64,000 nucleotides of DNA from Leptospira idonii (GTDB taxonomy: Bacteria; Spirochaetota; Leptospiria; Leptospirales; Leptospiraceae). The DNA is taken from NCBI RefSeq assembly GCF_004770995.1, contig NZ_RQHW01000008.1:92222-156221 (forward strand), read 5' to 3'. Shown here in pieces: positions 55,103 through 62,828 of the stretch. The notes below the pieces were generated by a model. The model did not search any database, had not been told where the DNA came from, and was given only the letters and a program-made list of their open reading frames with translations. Both the position numbers and the translations under genes were made by a program. Each line of letters starts with the position of its first letter. Position 1 is the stretch's first letter.

Positions 55103-55169
55103 AACGATAAGATACAAAGTTTACAGCAGACAGTGGGGATTGGCAAGCAAATGCCGAGCTTTCTATATG

Positions 55170-55206
55170 CAAAAAAAAGGCCCAAAGCATTTGCTTTGAG
55201 CCTCTT
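55170..55206 (-). terminator. Strong intrinsic terminator after the lipase gene
   Basis: On the minus strand, a twelve-base stem (55178-55189 with 55192-55203, one G-U pair) is followed by a U tract encoded by the A run at 55171-55178. It separates lipase from foldase, so foldase expression requires read-through or its own promoter. Confidence 0.85.
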
Positions 55207-55226
55207 CGAATCGAAGGGATTTGCGT

Positions 55227-56156
55227 TTATTGATTCGCTTTCATGTTTTTTCCCATATCAAGATAGAAACCTTCTACGTCGTACCAAAGATTTCCTGATT
55301 TGAGAGTGTTGGATACTTGCAAGTGGTCGATACCAGTGGTGAAGATTCCGTAAGAAGGACCACCTTTCCAAGTTCCCCATTTTTGAGATGAAAGTGGAAC
55401 TAAACCATCGTTAGTGATTCCTTGTCCTTGGAAAAGACCACCAGCTGCACATGCAGGGTGAAGAAGTCCCATCAGAGGGTGTTGGATGAGGTCTGGAATT
55501 GTAATGCTGGAACCGTAAGAGAAGTATTTCACTCCAGATGCGTTTGGCGTTGCCTTGTTGAATGCAACAAGACCTTCTTTAGACAAAGAAGTCAATGCTG
55601 CCAATGCATTTTGTTGGTTGGTTCCACCGTAAACGATTTTTACCAAAGTTTCTACGATCACTGCTACGAAAGGTTGGATCCAGCTAGGGAGTACACCTTT
55701 TACGATATCAGCAATAGGAGAACCGTAGTGAGGAGTATTGAGAGTCGTTAAACTTGCTGTTTTAGAAGAAAGTCCTAAGTTAGAGATTGCATAACGAGTG
55801 TCCAATCCACCTTGAGAGTGTCCAAGGATATGGAATTTTCCAGTGTAACCGGAAGATGCTGCATAAGAAAGAACCAAAGTTTTGAATTGGTTTCCACGTA
55901 CTTCGTTTGAGTTCGCTGCAGATTTAGAAGGAGCATAAACCGTTGCTCCTTGGCTTCTTAAGTAGTCATCCATTCCACCCCAATAGTTGATGATGCTGAT
56001 GATACCACCTGAATTAGATCCCCAGCCAAAAAGACCGTGAGAAAGAACAATTGGATATGTTCCTGCAAGTGGTTTAGAAGAAGAGCCTGAGCTCGCAAAA
56101 GTAGGAGCAGTCAAGAAAGCTGCAACAAATAGGGCTAAAATTGCCTTACGATTCAT
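55227..56156 (-). CDS. Secreted triacylglycerol lipase (family I, foldase-dependent type)
   Basis: A 309-residue exported lipase with a signal peptide (about 1-21, ending TFA-SSG). The oxyanion element is VLSHGLFGWG, and the nucleophile elbow is LGHSQGG with Ser114, followed by the GLDTRYAISNL helix of family I.1/I.2 lipases. The acid and His are expected in GITNDGLVP and GIDHLQVSN, which are the family's Ca2+- and triad-bearing segments. It needs the adjacent foldase to fold in the periplasm. Start ATG 56156 has a GAGGTG ribosome site; the upstream frame to 56270 lacks a signal peptide. Confidence 0.93.
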   Translation of the reverse strand: MNRKAILALFVAAFLTAPTFASSGSSSKPLAGTYPIVLSHGLFGWGSNSGGIISIINYWGGMDDYLRSQGATVYAPSKSAANSNEVRGNQFKTLVLSYAASSGYTGKFHILGHSQGGLDTRYAISNLGLSSKTASLTTLNTPHYGSPIADIVKGVLPSWIQPFVAVIVETLVKIVYGGTNQQNALAALTSLSKEGLVAFNKATPNASGVKYFSYGSSITIPDLIQHPLMGLLHPACAAGGLFQGQGITNDGLVPLSSQKWGTWKGGPSYGIFTTGIDHLQVSNTLKSGNLWYDVEGFYLDMGKNMKANQ

Positions 56157-56397
56157 ATATTTTTCACCTCTGAATTTTCTAAGGAGAAAGTGTGTCAGAT
56201 TATGACATGGTGTGCAAGGATTTTTTACACATGTGCCACTGATTTTTGAAAAAATTGTGGTACCTACCACGGATTATCATAAAAAATGCTATAAATGACA
56301 TAAAATATTGGAGGAAGCAGATACTATAGAAGGTAGGAGTGCTTGTTCCTAGAGAACGAAGGAAGTTTCCCCAGGATTTCATTTTGATTTTGTAAGT

Positions 56398-56883
56398 TTA
56401 TTTCACCAATTTCCGGTAGCGAACATAAAATCGTTCGAAATCGGAATGATCCCAAAAGGAAACCGCATCGGTATTTGCCAAAATGGCGCGCAGTTCAATG
56501 GCAAGGATTTGTTTTTCTTTGCACCAAAGATCCACATCTGCAAGAAGGGATTTCATATATCCCTTTTTCTTTTTGCCGTTTTTGGTCACCGCCAGATCGA
56601 TAAATAAAGATCGTTCTTCTACCAAATGGGGTTTCTCTTCCAGCCTGCCGATGATGAGGGAAACTAATTCTTCTTCCTGACTGGGACCTTTTTCAAAGAT
56701 TCCTTTCATATACACTTTCCCGGAGCCTAGAAGTTTAAAATAGATGTCTGTGAATTTTGTGGCCGCTCTCGGCCGGATGCTGAATACACCGTCTAAGGAG
56801 AGTTCATTTACCAAACGAAAGAACTGATTCACCAGTTCGATCGTTTGGTTTCTATCCGATTCTTTTAATTCTCTAAGAAGCAC
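56398..56883 (-). CDS. GNAT-family acetyltransferase-like protein
   Basis: A 161-residue protein with the GNAT outline: an N-terminal strand-helix (LRELKESDRNQTIELVNQFF), the central strand FIDLAVTKNGKKKKGYMKSLLADVD (split as FIDLAVTKNG then KKKKGYMKSLL), whose Q/RxxGxG/A loop is degenerate, and a final AVSFWDHSDFERFYVRYRK. Acetyl-CoA binding is likely but the substrate is unknown. The GTG start overlaps the glycyl-tRNA synthetase stop by one base (TAGTG), so translation is coupled. Confidence 0.7.
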   Translation of the reverse strand: MLLRELKESDRNQTIELVNQFFRLVNELSLDGVFSIRPRAATKFTDIYFKLLGSGKVYMKGIFEKGPSQEEELVSLIIGRLEEKPHLVEERSLFIDLAVTKNGKKKKGYMKSLLADVDLWCKEKQILAIELRAILANTDAVSFWDHSDFERFYVRYRKLVK

Positions 56884-58283
56884 TACACCATTCTGTCGAT
56901 GAGGTAGGATTTAATGGATGATATTGCGATTCTTTCCTGCTTCATGGAATCCCTTTCTCTGATGGTAACGGTTCCATCTTGCAAACTGTCGTAGTCTACA
57001 GTGATACAGAAAGGAGTACCGATTTCATCGTGGCGGCGGTATCTTTTTCCGATGGCACCGCTGTCATCATAATCCGCATACCAATGGTTTCTTAGATCTT
57101 GGTAGATTTCTTTCGCTTTTTCATCCAAACCGTCTTTTTTCATTAGAGGGAAAATGGCGACTTTTACGGGAGAAACTCTTCTTCCGAAATGAAGAACCGT
57201 TCTAATTTCGTCTTTCTCCAATTTTTCTTCTTCGTAAGCATCGCATAACACTGCGAGGAAGAGTCGATTGAGTCCAAGAGCAGGTTCTACCACGTAAGGA
57301 AGGTATTTCTTTTTACCATCCAAGTCGTTGTATTTCATATCTTCCGAAGAGAATTTTTCGTGTTGGGTTAGGTCGTAGTCGGTTCTGGATGCGACCCCCC
57401 AAAGTTCTCCCCATCCGAAAGGATATTTGTATTCGATGTCGCTTGTGGAATCACTGTAAAAAGAGAGTTCTTCTTTTTCGTGTTCTCTGACTCTTAGGTT
57501 TTCTTTTTTCAGACCTACCACATTCACAAGCCAGTTCATGCAATAGTCTACCCAGTATTTGAACCATTCTTTCTGAGTTCCTGGTTCGCAGAAAAATTCC
57601 ATCTCCATCTGTTCGAATTCTCTCGTACGAAAAATGAATTGGCGCGCCATGATTTCGTTACGAAAAGATTTACCTACTTGGGCAATTCCGAAAGGAACTT
57701 TTTTACGAGCGATTTGAGCAATGTTTTTGAAATTGATAAAGATACCTTGCGCCGTTTCAGGACGAAGATAAATGTCGGTAGCTCCTTCTTCCGAGGCACC
57801 GTGAGAAGTTTTAAACATCAAATTGAACTGGCGGGCTTCCGTAAAAGTTCCTACTGAGCCGCAAGTAGGGCAGGCATATTGTTTTTCCAAAATGCGCGCA
57901 GTCAATTGCTCTAAGGTTTTTCCTGTAGCGGCACCTTCTCCTTCCTTATCTTCCAGGAACTTATCGACACGAACTCTGGCTTTGCATTTTTTACAGTCCA
58001 TAAGAGGGTCGTTGAAATTGGAAACGTGGCCGGAAGCTTCCCAAACACGAGGGTGAAGTAAAATGGAGGAATCCAATCCTAAAACATCATCTCTGCGGTG
58101 GACAAAATATTCCCACCAAAGTCTCTTTAGGTTATTTAATACTTCCACTCCGTTCGGACCATAGTCAAATGTATTGGAGAGTCCCCCATAAATTTCAGAT
58201 CCTGGGAAAACAAAACCTCTCCTTTTGGAGACTGCGACGATGGGTTTGAGTGACTGTTCTTCTTTCTCTTTCGGCTGTGCCAT
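56883..58283 (-). CDS. glyQS: Glycyl-tRNA synthetase, single-chain alpha2 type
   Basis: A 466-residue class II aminoacyl-tRNA synthetase of the eukaryotic/archaeal/Gram-positive single-subunit type, not the alpha/beta heterotetramer. Motif 1 lies in RRGFVFPGSEIYGGLSNTFDYGP, given here as FVFPGSEIYGG and FDYGPNG. Motif 2 is in KSFRNEIMARQFIFRTREFEQMEMEFF, around FRTREFEQME. A Cys cluster (CKKC, CPTC) binds zinc. The C-terminal anticodon-binding domain starts near HFGRRVSPVKVAIFPL. Start ATG 58283 (MAQPKEKEE) has a GGCGG site; a TTG nine bases upstream is less likely. Confidence 0.95.
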   Translation of the reverse strand: MAQPKEKEEQSLKPIVAVSKRRGFVFPGSEIYGGLSNTFDYGPNGVEVLNNLKRLWWEYFVHRRDDVLGLDSSILLHPRVWEASGHVSNFNDPLMDCKKCKARVRVDKFLEDKEGEGAATGKTLEQLTARILEKQYACPTCGSVGTFTEARQFNLMFKTSHGASEEGATDIYLRPETAQGIFINFKNIAQIARKKVPFGIAQVGKSFRNEIMARQFIFRTREFEQMEMEFFCEPGTQKEWFKYWVDYCMNWLVNVVGLKKENLRVREHEKEELSFYSDSTSDIEYKYPFGWGELWGVASRTDYDLTQHEKFSSEDMKYNDLDGKKKYLPYVVEPALGLNRLFLAVLCDAYEEEKLEKDEIRTVLHFGRRVSPVKVAIFPLMKKDGLDEKAKEIYQDLRNHWYADYDDSGAIGKRYRRHDEIGTPFCITVDYDSLQDGTVTIRERDSMKQERIAISSIKSYLIDRMV

Positions 58284-58344
58284 ATCCGCCAAATTTTTTG
58301 TTTTCCATGAAAATTCAAAGTATTTTCCTTGAGAATGTCACCGA

Positions 58345-60156
58345 ATGAACTCTGTAATTTCTAACCGAATGTCTCCCTGGATGCTGACAGGACTCAGTTT
58401 GCTGATTTGGATGTCCCCCATGTTCGATTTGGGGATTTTCTTCTCCATCGGAGTTTTATTTGCGTTTCCTCATTCTCTTCTGCTCAAGAGAAAAGCTCTG
58501 GCGATCATCTTAATCTATGTATCTTCTTGGATTCTTTTTTATCCTTTGGAGCTATTGCATCGTTTCGGACAGGAATGGGAGACCTTCCTCAATACAAAAC
58601 TTGTGGAAGAGGATTATTCCTCCTTAGCCAAACTGGGGATTGTATTCTTCGTTGCCGTTCTTTTGTTTTTCAATTATGTGCATTCTTCTTCCCGGCAGAA
58701 CCGTCGGGAAAAAATAAGAAATGAAAGTTATAAGCAGCGTTTCCCGGATCTTACCCGTCCGAAAGGAAAACCCATCAAGGATTCCCGATTCGATACATTT
58801 CTTCTGGTATTTTTTCTTTCTTTGTTTTTGACCTTAGGGCTGCATCTTCTGCTCGAAAAAATCCATCCGAGTGCCGCTAGAAATCAAATGGCTCCTTTGT
58901 CCGAGCTATTTCAGTTTTATTTCAATTATCTAACTTCCAATGCGATCCTGCTTCTTTCTTTTTCTAAACACAAAACTCCTTCTTTGTTTTCCAGATGGTT
59001 CCTTCGTTATCAAAAAGGAATTCGTTTGAGAGAGGCTTGGAAACAAAGTTATCTGAAAAATGAAAAATTCCCTTTTTTAAAGGAAATTGAAATCAGAAAA
59101 AGAGCATTCTTTCGCGATCGGATTTTACCGGGTTGGGGACATGTTTATGTAGAAGACTATTGGAGAGGATTCCCCATCCTGTTCGTCTCTCTTCTTCTTT
59201 GGTTGTTTTTTGCCGTTTGGACATTCTCTTATATCAGTCCCATCTTCGGATTACAATTCTTAGGTGGAATGGGGTTGAAACCCGGGATTCCTGACAAAGA
59301 TTTTTTCATTACTTCACAAAACATCGCTTATTCTATAATGACCGTTTTGGGACTAGTGCTTTTATACGGTTATTCTTCCCATCTTTTAGGAAGAACTTTC
59401 TCTTTGGAGAACTTAGGCCTTAAAAAAGCGGGAGACAAAGAACTGGATCCCGTTTTCGAAGCGGGAATCAGAAGAGGGTTTCGAAATACTCTTCCCGTCT
59501 CTTTACTACTGCATTTGATTTTGATCTGTCTTGTTTTTATCATTCCTGTCACTTTGCAAAGATCCTCACAGAAAAAAGACAAAAGCAGTGAAAAATCGAA
59601 TCACTTTCAGCCGGAGAAAATGGAGTTTTATTTCATCGATCCCAATGTTCCCGATCAAATGGAAGGTTTGAACGGGGGAGTCATTACGGGAAATGATGCC
59701 AAAGATGAGAAACAGGGCGAAAAGATAAGCAATGAGAAAACTGCAGATAACGGACCAAAGGCGGGATTCGTAAAAAGAATCAAAGGTAAAAAAGTTCCTC
59801 CCACATATTCCAATTATATTTCCGCAAAGATGAGAATTCCTGAAAGTTATATGGATTATTGGGCCAACGCTCCTCATCCATACTCCAGTGTGGTCGCTTA
59901 TACGATCACTCAGGAAGGAGACATCATCGATATAGAAATGGTGGAAGGATCTTCCTATCCCGATCAGGATCTAAAAACATTACAATTGATTGAAAATTTA
60001 GGACCTCTGCTCCCTCCTCCGAATACAAAGAGCGACATTCGAGTGACTGAGCTTTTTTGGAACGGTCCGATTGATCCTGAATTCGTTCCCACTCCCTTGC
60101 AGAAAGAAATGATCAATCTTTTCGACGGCAGATATATGGAGGAACTTCCAGAATGA
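58345..60156 (+). CDS. Multi-spanning membrane protein with TonB-like C-terminal domain
   Basis: A 603-residue protein unlike canonical TonB. It has some seven or eight transmembrane helices (about 12-46, 50-68, 95-113, 150-170, 276-298, 330-347, 383-402), with a RILPGWGHVYVEDYWRG segment before the fifth. After the last helix comes a hydrophilic stretch (410-490) and a C-terminal TonB/energy-transducer-like domain (about 510-570) containing SSVVAYTITQEGDIIDIEMVEGSSYPDQD, split as AYTITQEGDIIDIEMVEGSS. It may energise outer-membrane receptors. It overlaps the next gene by four bases. No ExbB/ExbD genes are near. Confidence 0.72.
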   Translation: MNSVISNRMSPWMLTGLSLLIWMSPMFDLGIFFSIGVLFAFPHSLLLKRKALAIILIYVSSWILFYPLELLHRFGQEWETFLNTKLVEEDYSSLAKLGIVFFVAVLLFFNYVHSSSRQNRREKIRNESYKQRFPDLTRPKGKPIKDSRFDTFLLVFFLSLFLTLGLHLLLEKIHPSAARNQMAPLSELFQFYFNYLTSNAILLLSFSKHKTPSLFSRWFLRYQKGIRLREAWKQSYLKNEKFPFLKEIEIRKRAFFRDRILPGWGHVYVEDYWRGFPILFVSLLLWLFFAVWTFSYISPIFGLQFLGGMGLKPGIPDKDFFITSQNIAYSIMTVLGLVLLYGYSSHLLGRTFSLENLGLKKAGDKELDPVFEAGIRRGFRNTLPVSLLLHLILICLVFIIPVTLQRSSQKKDKSSEKSNHFQPEKMEFYFIDPNVPDQMEGLNGGVITGNDAKDEKQGEKISNEKTADNGPKAGFVKRIKGKKVPPTYSNYISAKMRIPESYMDYWANAPHPYSSVVAYTITQEGDIIDIEMVEGSSYPDQDLKTLQLIENLGPLLPPPNTKSDIRVTELFWNGPIDPEFVPTPLQKEMINLFDGRYMEELPE

Positions 60157-60929
60157 AAGAAACTCCTATCGGATTTACCGAATACATGATCGGAGCACTC
60201 ACGATCCTTCCTTGGGCCTGTGTGGTATGGAAGGCATATCCTGAGAAAAAAACGGTTCGATTGGTCTCGGGAATTTTGATCGCATTGACACTCGGATGGA
60301 TTTCCACTGAAATCATCACTTGGCTTCATCCGATTCTTTGGCCTGAAACAGATTTCAATCCTAAGAAGAAAGTAAGTATGTTGACTCAGACGGTTCATAT
60401 TGCATTCATCCAAGCGGGAATTATGGAAGAGAGCGTGAAGATTTTATTTCTTCTATTTCTTACCGCTGCTTTAGGTTACGATTATAAAGAGAAAAAATTT
60501 CAGCCTCAAGTGGTGTTGTTTGCGGCGTTTATCGCTATGGGCTTTTCTTTGATCGAAAATTCCCTTTATATAGCAAGAGAGATTCCTGATAAAAAGATCG
60601 CCATCTTTATCGGAAGAACGATTCATTCTTCCAACTTTCATTTATTGATCGATCTTTGTTTCGCCTTGTTTATGTTGAAATCCAACGACAAGGAAAAAAC
60701 GGATAGAATCACATATTTACTGTTAGCTTTTGTTCTGGCGGTTTTGCAACACGGTGTGGTCGATTTTCTTTTGATTCCTGGAGCGACTTTCGGCAATTGG
60801 ATCGCCACAGCCATGTTTGTCGGAATTTGGGTTTGGATCGTAAGAGACTGGCGGATCTATGTAACCGCCTATTTACAAGAAAGAAAAACCCTGATCCCCG
60901 CTTCCGAATATTCTTCCCAATCCATTTGA
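60153..60929 (+). CDS. PrsW-family intramembrane glutamic-type protease
   Basis: A 258-residue membrane protein with seven or eight helices. The PrsW/CAAX-protease-type motifs are present: MEESVKILF (Glu92, Glu93, Lys96), FSLIENSLY (Glu135, Asn136), and TIHSSNFHLLIDL (His158, His163). Related proteins do site-1 cleavage of anti-sigma factors in Bacillus. Its ATG lies within the stop of the TonB-like gene (ATGA), so it is coupled to that protein and perhaps acts on it. I see no sigma or anti-sigma gene nearby. Confidence 0.85.
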   Translation: MKETPIGFTEYMIGALTILPWACVVWKAYPEKKTVRLVSGILIALTLGWISTEIITWLHPILWPETDFNPKKKVSMLTQTVHIAFIQAGIMEESVKILFLLFLTAALGYDYKEKKFQPQVVLFAAFIAMGFSLIENSLYIAREIPDKKIAIFIGRTIHSSNFHLLIDLCFALFMLKSNDKEKTDRITYLLLAFVLAVLQHGVVDFLLIPGATFGNWIATAMFVGIWVWIVRDWRIYVTAYLQERKTLIPASEYSSQSI

Positions 60930-61333
60930 AAGCTTCTCACCTTCGGGATTTCCGGATGATTCCAAATTTCTCCCCAAAATTTAGGAACTACTTCTTCCGG
61001 AGCTCCCGGTTGGATTGCAAAGTAACGACCGTTTTGCGCTTTTATATGCACAATCTCTAATCCAGGCAAAGCCTTTTGTTCTGGCGAAACGGAATAACCC
61101 AATAAGAAATCGTATAAACCTGTTTCGTCTTTTTCATAATTGAAATAAACGGCAAAGAGTGGATCGAATTTACGAATGACTTCTAGTTTTTTAGGAAGAT
61201 CTTGTTTGTAGAACTCGGAATAAATCGCCGGAATTTTTATATCTGCTTCTCCCGGTGCATTTGAGGTTCTGATTTTCAAACCCATAACCGTAAAAGGTTC
61301 TGTGGATACGAGAGGTTCTCTCATGAGTGGCAT
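60869..61333 (-). CDS. GyrI-like / AraC effector-binding domain protein
   Basis: A stand-alone effector-binding protein of about 154 residues. The family landmarks are the N-terminal EPFTVMGLKIRTSN strand and the two repeated FWGE-type segments (ends VPKFWGEIWNHPE). The fold binds small amphipathic ligands in regulators such as BmrR or Rob, or inhibits gyrase (SbmC). Several in-frame starts exist (61489, 61408, 61333, 61324). Starts at 61489 and 61408 would run into or beside the 5S rRNA gene, so 61333 or 61324 is more likely. Its 3' end overlaps the convergent PrsW gene by 61 bases. Confidence 0.7.
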   Translation of the reverse strand: MPLMREPLVSTEPFTVMGLKIRTSNAPGEADIKIPAIYSEFYKQDLPKKLEVIRKFDPLFAVYFNYEKDETGLYDFLLGYSVSPEQKALPGLEIVHIKAQNGRYFAIQPGAPEEVVPKFWGEIWNHPEIPKVRSFQMDWEEYSEAGIRVFLSCK

Positions 61334-61424
61334 TGTGAAAAAATATTCCCCCCAAAACTTTCTGCAATCATTTCCTAATTTTTTTCTTGCCTTCTCGCAA
61401 TTCCTCATGACTATGGTAAATACT

Positions 61425-61540
61425 CCTGGTGATAATGGAGAGAAGGCCATACCCGTTCCCATTCCGAACACGGAAGTCAAGCTTCTCATCGCCGATGGTA
61501 CTATTGGGTTCGCTCAATGGGAGAGTAGGACATTGCCGGG
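61425..61540 (+). rRNA. rrf: 5S ribosomal RNA, copy 1
   Basis: A 116-base sequence with the conserved 5S core, including the CCATACCC-N-CCATTCCGAAC region (loop B/helix III) and GATGGTACTATTGGG. Helix I is closed by CCTGGTGA at the 5' end and TTGCCGGG at the 3' end. The gene stands alone; leptospires are known for unlinked rRNA genes. A TTGCCT/TATGGT-like promoter lies just upstream (61386-61417) and an intrinsic terminator at 61561-61588. Copy 2 at 63850 is identical over its full length. Confidence 0.95.
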
Positions 61541-61560
61541 TTCGTCATTATCGTAATAGA

Positions 61561-61588
61561 AAGCGTTCATGTAAGTGAGCGCTTTTTT
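61561..61588 (+). terminator. Intrinsic terminator of 5S copy 1
   Basis: AAGCGTTCA (61561-61569) pairs with TGAGCGCTT (61576-61584, one mismatch), followed by a T run, about 20 bases past the mature 5S end. Confidence 0.85.
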
Positions 61589-61610
61589 GTTTGTGGGCGT
61601 CCAAATTGAC

Positions 61611-61647
61611 CGGCTAATGTCCTGCGACTCGCAGTAGCGGTCGCTGC
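61611..61647. repeat. Direct repeat in the 5S region, copy 1
   Basis: A 37-base element beginning CGGCTAATGTCC with internal GCGAC/GTCGC inverted arms. It recurs at 62028-62062 with a short deletion. It sits in each case after a terminator and before the next 5S-like 3' end. Confidence 0.85.
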
Positions 61648-61650
61648 CTC

Positions 61651-61683
61651 AAAAGTAGAGCAAGGTGTCTTGCTCTACTTTTT
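61651..61683. terminator. Perfect 14-base-pair hairpin terminator
   Basis: AAAAGTAGAGCAAG (61651-61664) and its exact complement (61669-61682) enclose a four-base loop; A and T flanks make it able to terminate in both directions. No protein gene ends here. Confidence 0.8.
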
Positions 61684-61691
61684 CCGGCATG

Positions 61692-61752
61692 ATTGCCGGG
61701 TTAGCAATTATAGCCTTAACGAAAAAGCCAGCCGAAAGGTTGGCTTTTTTTA
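61692..61752 (+). pseudogene. 5S 3'-end remnant with its own terminator
   Basis: ATTGCCGGGTTAGCA matches the 3' flank of 5S copy 2, and the following bases to about 61723 match the flank of copy 2 with few differences. A stem AAGCCAGCC/GGTTGGCTT (61725-61733, 61738-61746) and T run end it. The body of the 5S gene is missing. Confidence 0.65.
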
Positions 61753-61934
61753 TTTGTTCAGCATAGTAAGCATGAGAGCGAACCCATACTAGAAAAAGTC
61801 TGTTCGCGAAATGGGTGAGGCTTCAGTAGGAAGCCGAAGCCTGCTAGGATTTTTCGTAAGAAAAATAGGGGGGTGAACACGGATGATCGAGCAAGGCTCG
61901 GACAGGCACCCGCGGAGCGGAGCGGTGCCTGGGG

Positions 61935-62007
61935 GTGGAAGTAGGACATTGCCGGGTTAGTCATTATTGAATCCGAAAGCGTGGTCATTAGATCACGCTT
62001 TTTTTAT
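61935..62007 (+). pseudogene. 5S 3'-end remnant with its own terminator
   Basis: GTAGGACATTGCCGGGTTAG (61941-61960) matches the last bases of 5S plus flank. It is followed by a ten-base stem (61977-61986 with 61991-62000) and a T run. The upstream part of the 5S gene is replaced by the GC-rich inverted-repeat segment. Confidence 0.65.
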
Positions 62008-62027
62008 GCCCGAAGGTTTTGTGTAAT

Positions 62028-62062
62028 CGGCTAATGTCCTGCGACTCGCAAGCGGTCGCTGC
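62028..62062. repeat. Direct repeat in the 5S region, copy 2
   Basis: Second copy of the element at 61611-61647, missing two or three bases in the middle (GCAAGCGG against GCAGTAGCGG). A third 5S-like 3' end, ATTGCCGGGTTAGCAC, follows at 62072. Confidence 0.85.
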
Positions 62063-62106
62063 GGATTGGCATATTGCCGGGTTAGCACTTATAACTCAAA
62101 TCCATT

Positions 62107-62120
62107 GTAGGAACTCCTAC
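62107..62120. repeat. Short palindromic element GTAGGA-N2-TCCTAC, copy 3
   Basis: Same arms as the copies before hydrolase paralogues 1 and 2, with AC instead of GT in the centre, i.e. the opposite orientation. It lies 62 bases before the lipoprotein gene and is again followed by A residues. Confidence 0.6.
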
Positions 62121-62182
62121 AAAAATCCTTTCCAAACTTTTCTTTTTCTACCAAAAAGGATCTAGGTAGAAATTTCAAAAAA

Positions 62183-62698
62183 ATGAAACGAAATCTTTCT
62201 CTGTTTGTGTGGGTGCTTTTATCCGTCGTTTTTTTGCAGGATTGTAAAAAGGAACTCAAAGGAAGCGAGGAAGATGCGCTTTTGCTCTCCGCACTTGCAG
62301 AGACAAATGATGCAGTTTGCAACGTATCTTCTAACGGAACTTCCATCGGAACCGTAACCGCTATTCAAGCCACAGGAGTTTCTTTATATCTGACTGGAAC
62401 CGCATTGGGAACATACACAGTTGCAGCAGCCAGAGCACCAGGACTAACCACTGCTAAAACAATCACATTTCATAATCTCCCTGCATCGGGAGTGACTCTC
62501 CGTGCATATTCCGGTTCAGTTTGTTCTTTCGATTTGACGAATCCTGTTGTCGCATCCACATCAGCAATTACTTCCTCGTCTTCTTCAGGAACAACTATCT
62601 ATACAATCTTCACACCTGGAGATTATTTTTTTAGTGTAACGGCTGTTTCAAATGCAGCAGGAGCGCTCATCGGCAATATTACAGTTTCCATTGAGTGA
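62183..62698 (+). CDS. Small probable lipoprotein, Ser/Thr-rich
   Basis: A 171-residue exported protein with a hydrophobic signal and a Cys at residue 21 (FLQDC). Asp before the Cys is unusual even for the loose spirochetal lipobox, so lipidation is likely but not certain. The mature part is beta-rich with Ser/Thr/Ala runs (TGTALGTYTVAAARAPG, SAITSSSSSGTTIYT) and two further Cys (about residues 46 and 112), which could form a disulfide. Family unknown; many leptospiral surface lipoproteins look like this. Confidence 0.65.
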   Translation: MKRNLSLFVWVLLSVVFLQDCKKELKGSEEDALLLSALAETNDAVCNVSSNGTSIGTVTAIQATGVSLYLTGTALGTYTVAAARAPGLTTAKTITFHNLPASGVTLRAYSGSVCSFDLTNPVVASTSAITSSSSSGTTIYTIFTPGDYFFSVTAVSNAAGALIGNITVSIE

Positions 62699-62789
62699 AT
62701 CTGTTGAAAAAAAATTTAAATTTCAGCAAAAATATATTTCCTAACTTTTTCCCTAAGGAACCATTTTTATTTTTTTCTTGTCCAATACC

Positions 62790-62803
62790 TAGTAACATTA
62801 CTA
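62790..62803. promoter_or_regulatory. Operator-like palindrome before the outer-membrane protein gene
   Basis: TAGTAA-CA-TTACTA lies 25 bases upstream of the start codon at 62829, within the expected promoter. CCTAG and CTAGG flank it on either side. Its position between a weak -35 (TTGTCC, 62778-62783) and the ribosome site suits a repressor. Confidence 0.4.
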
Positions 62804-62828
62804 AGTTCTAGGAAATAGGTGTAAATAT

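Larger units (their letters stand above)
61541..62182. other. Non-coding stretch with partial 5S 3' ends and five terminator-like hairpins
   Basis: No believable gene. It contains three partial copies of the 5S 3' end (near 61692-61712, 61940-61967 and 62071-62093), a duplicated 35-base element (61611-61647 and 62028-62062, differing by a short indel), and the hairpins listed separately. Between about 61757 and 61935 the sequence is GC-rich and full of inverted repeats, such as CAGGCACC/GGTGCCTG (61903-61931). It looks like a decayed array of 5S transcription units. Confidence 0.7.

Noticed and set aside
56333..56352. Possible fourth copy of the GTAGGA palindrome near the lipase.
   Set aside because: The arms are imperfect and the centre is longer, so it is noted only as a degenerate match and not listed as a repeat.
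61409..61489. Upstream starts for the GyrI-like protein (61489, 61408).
   Set aside because: They place coding sequence in or directly beside the 5S rRNA gene, and the family's N-terminus begins near 61324-61333.
61758..61988. 76-residue minus-strand frame in the 5S array.
   Set aside because: Composition follows the GC-rich inverted repeats, there is no ribosome site, and it crosses a terminator and a 5S remnant.
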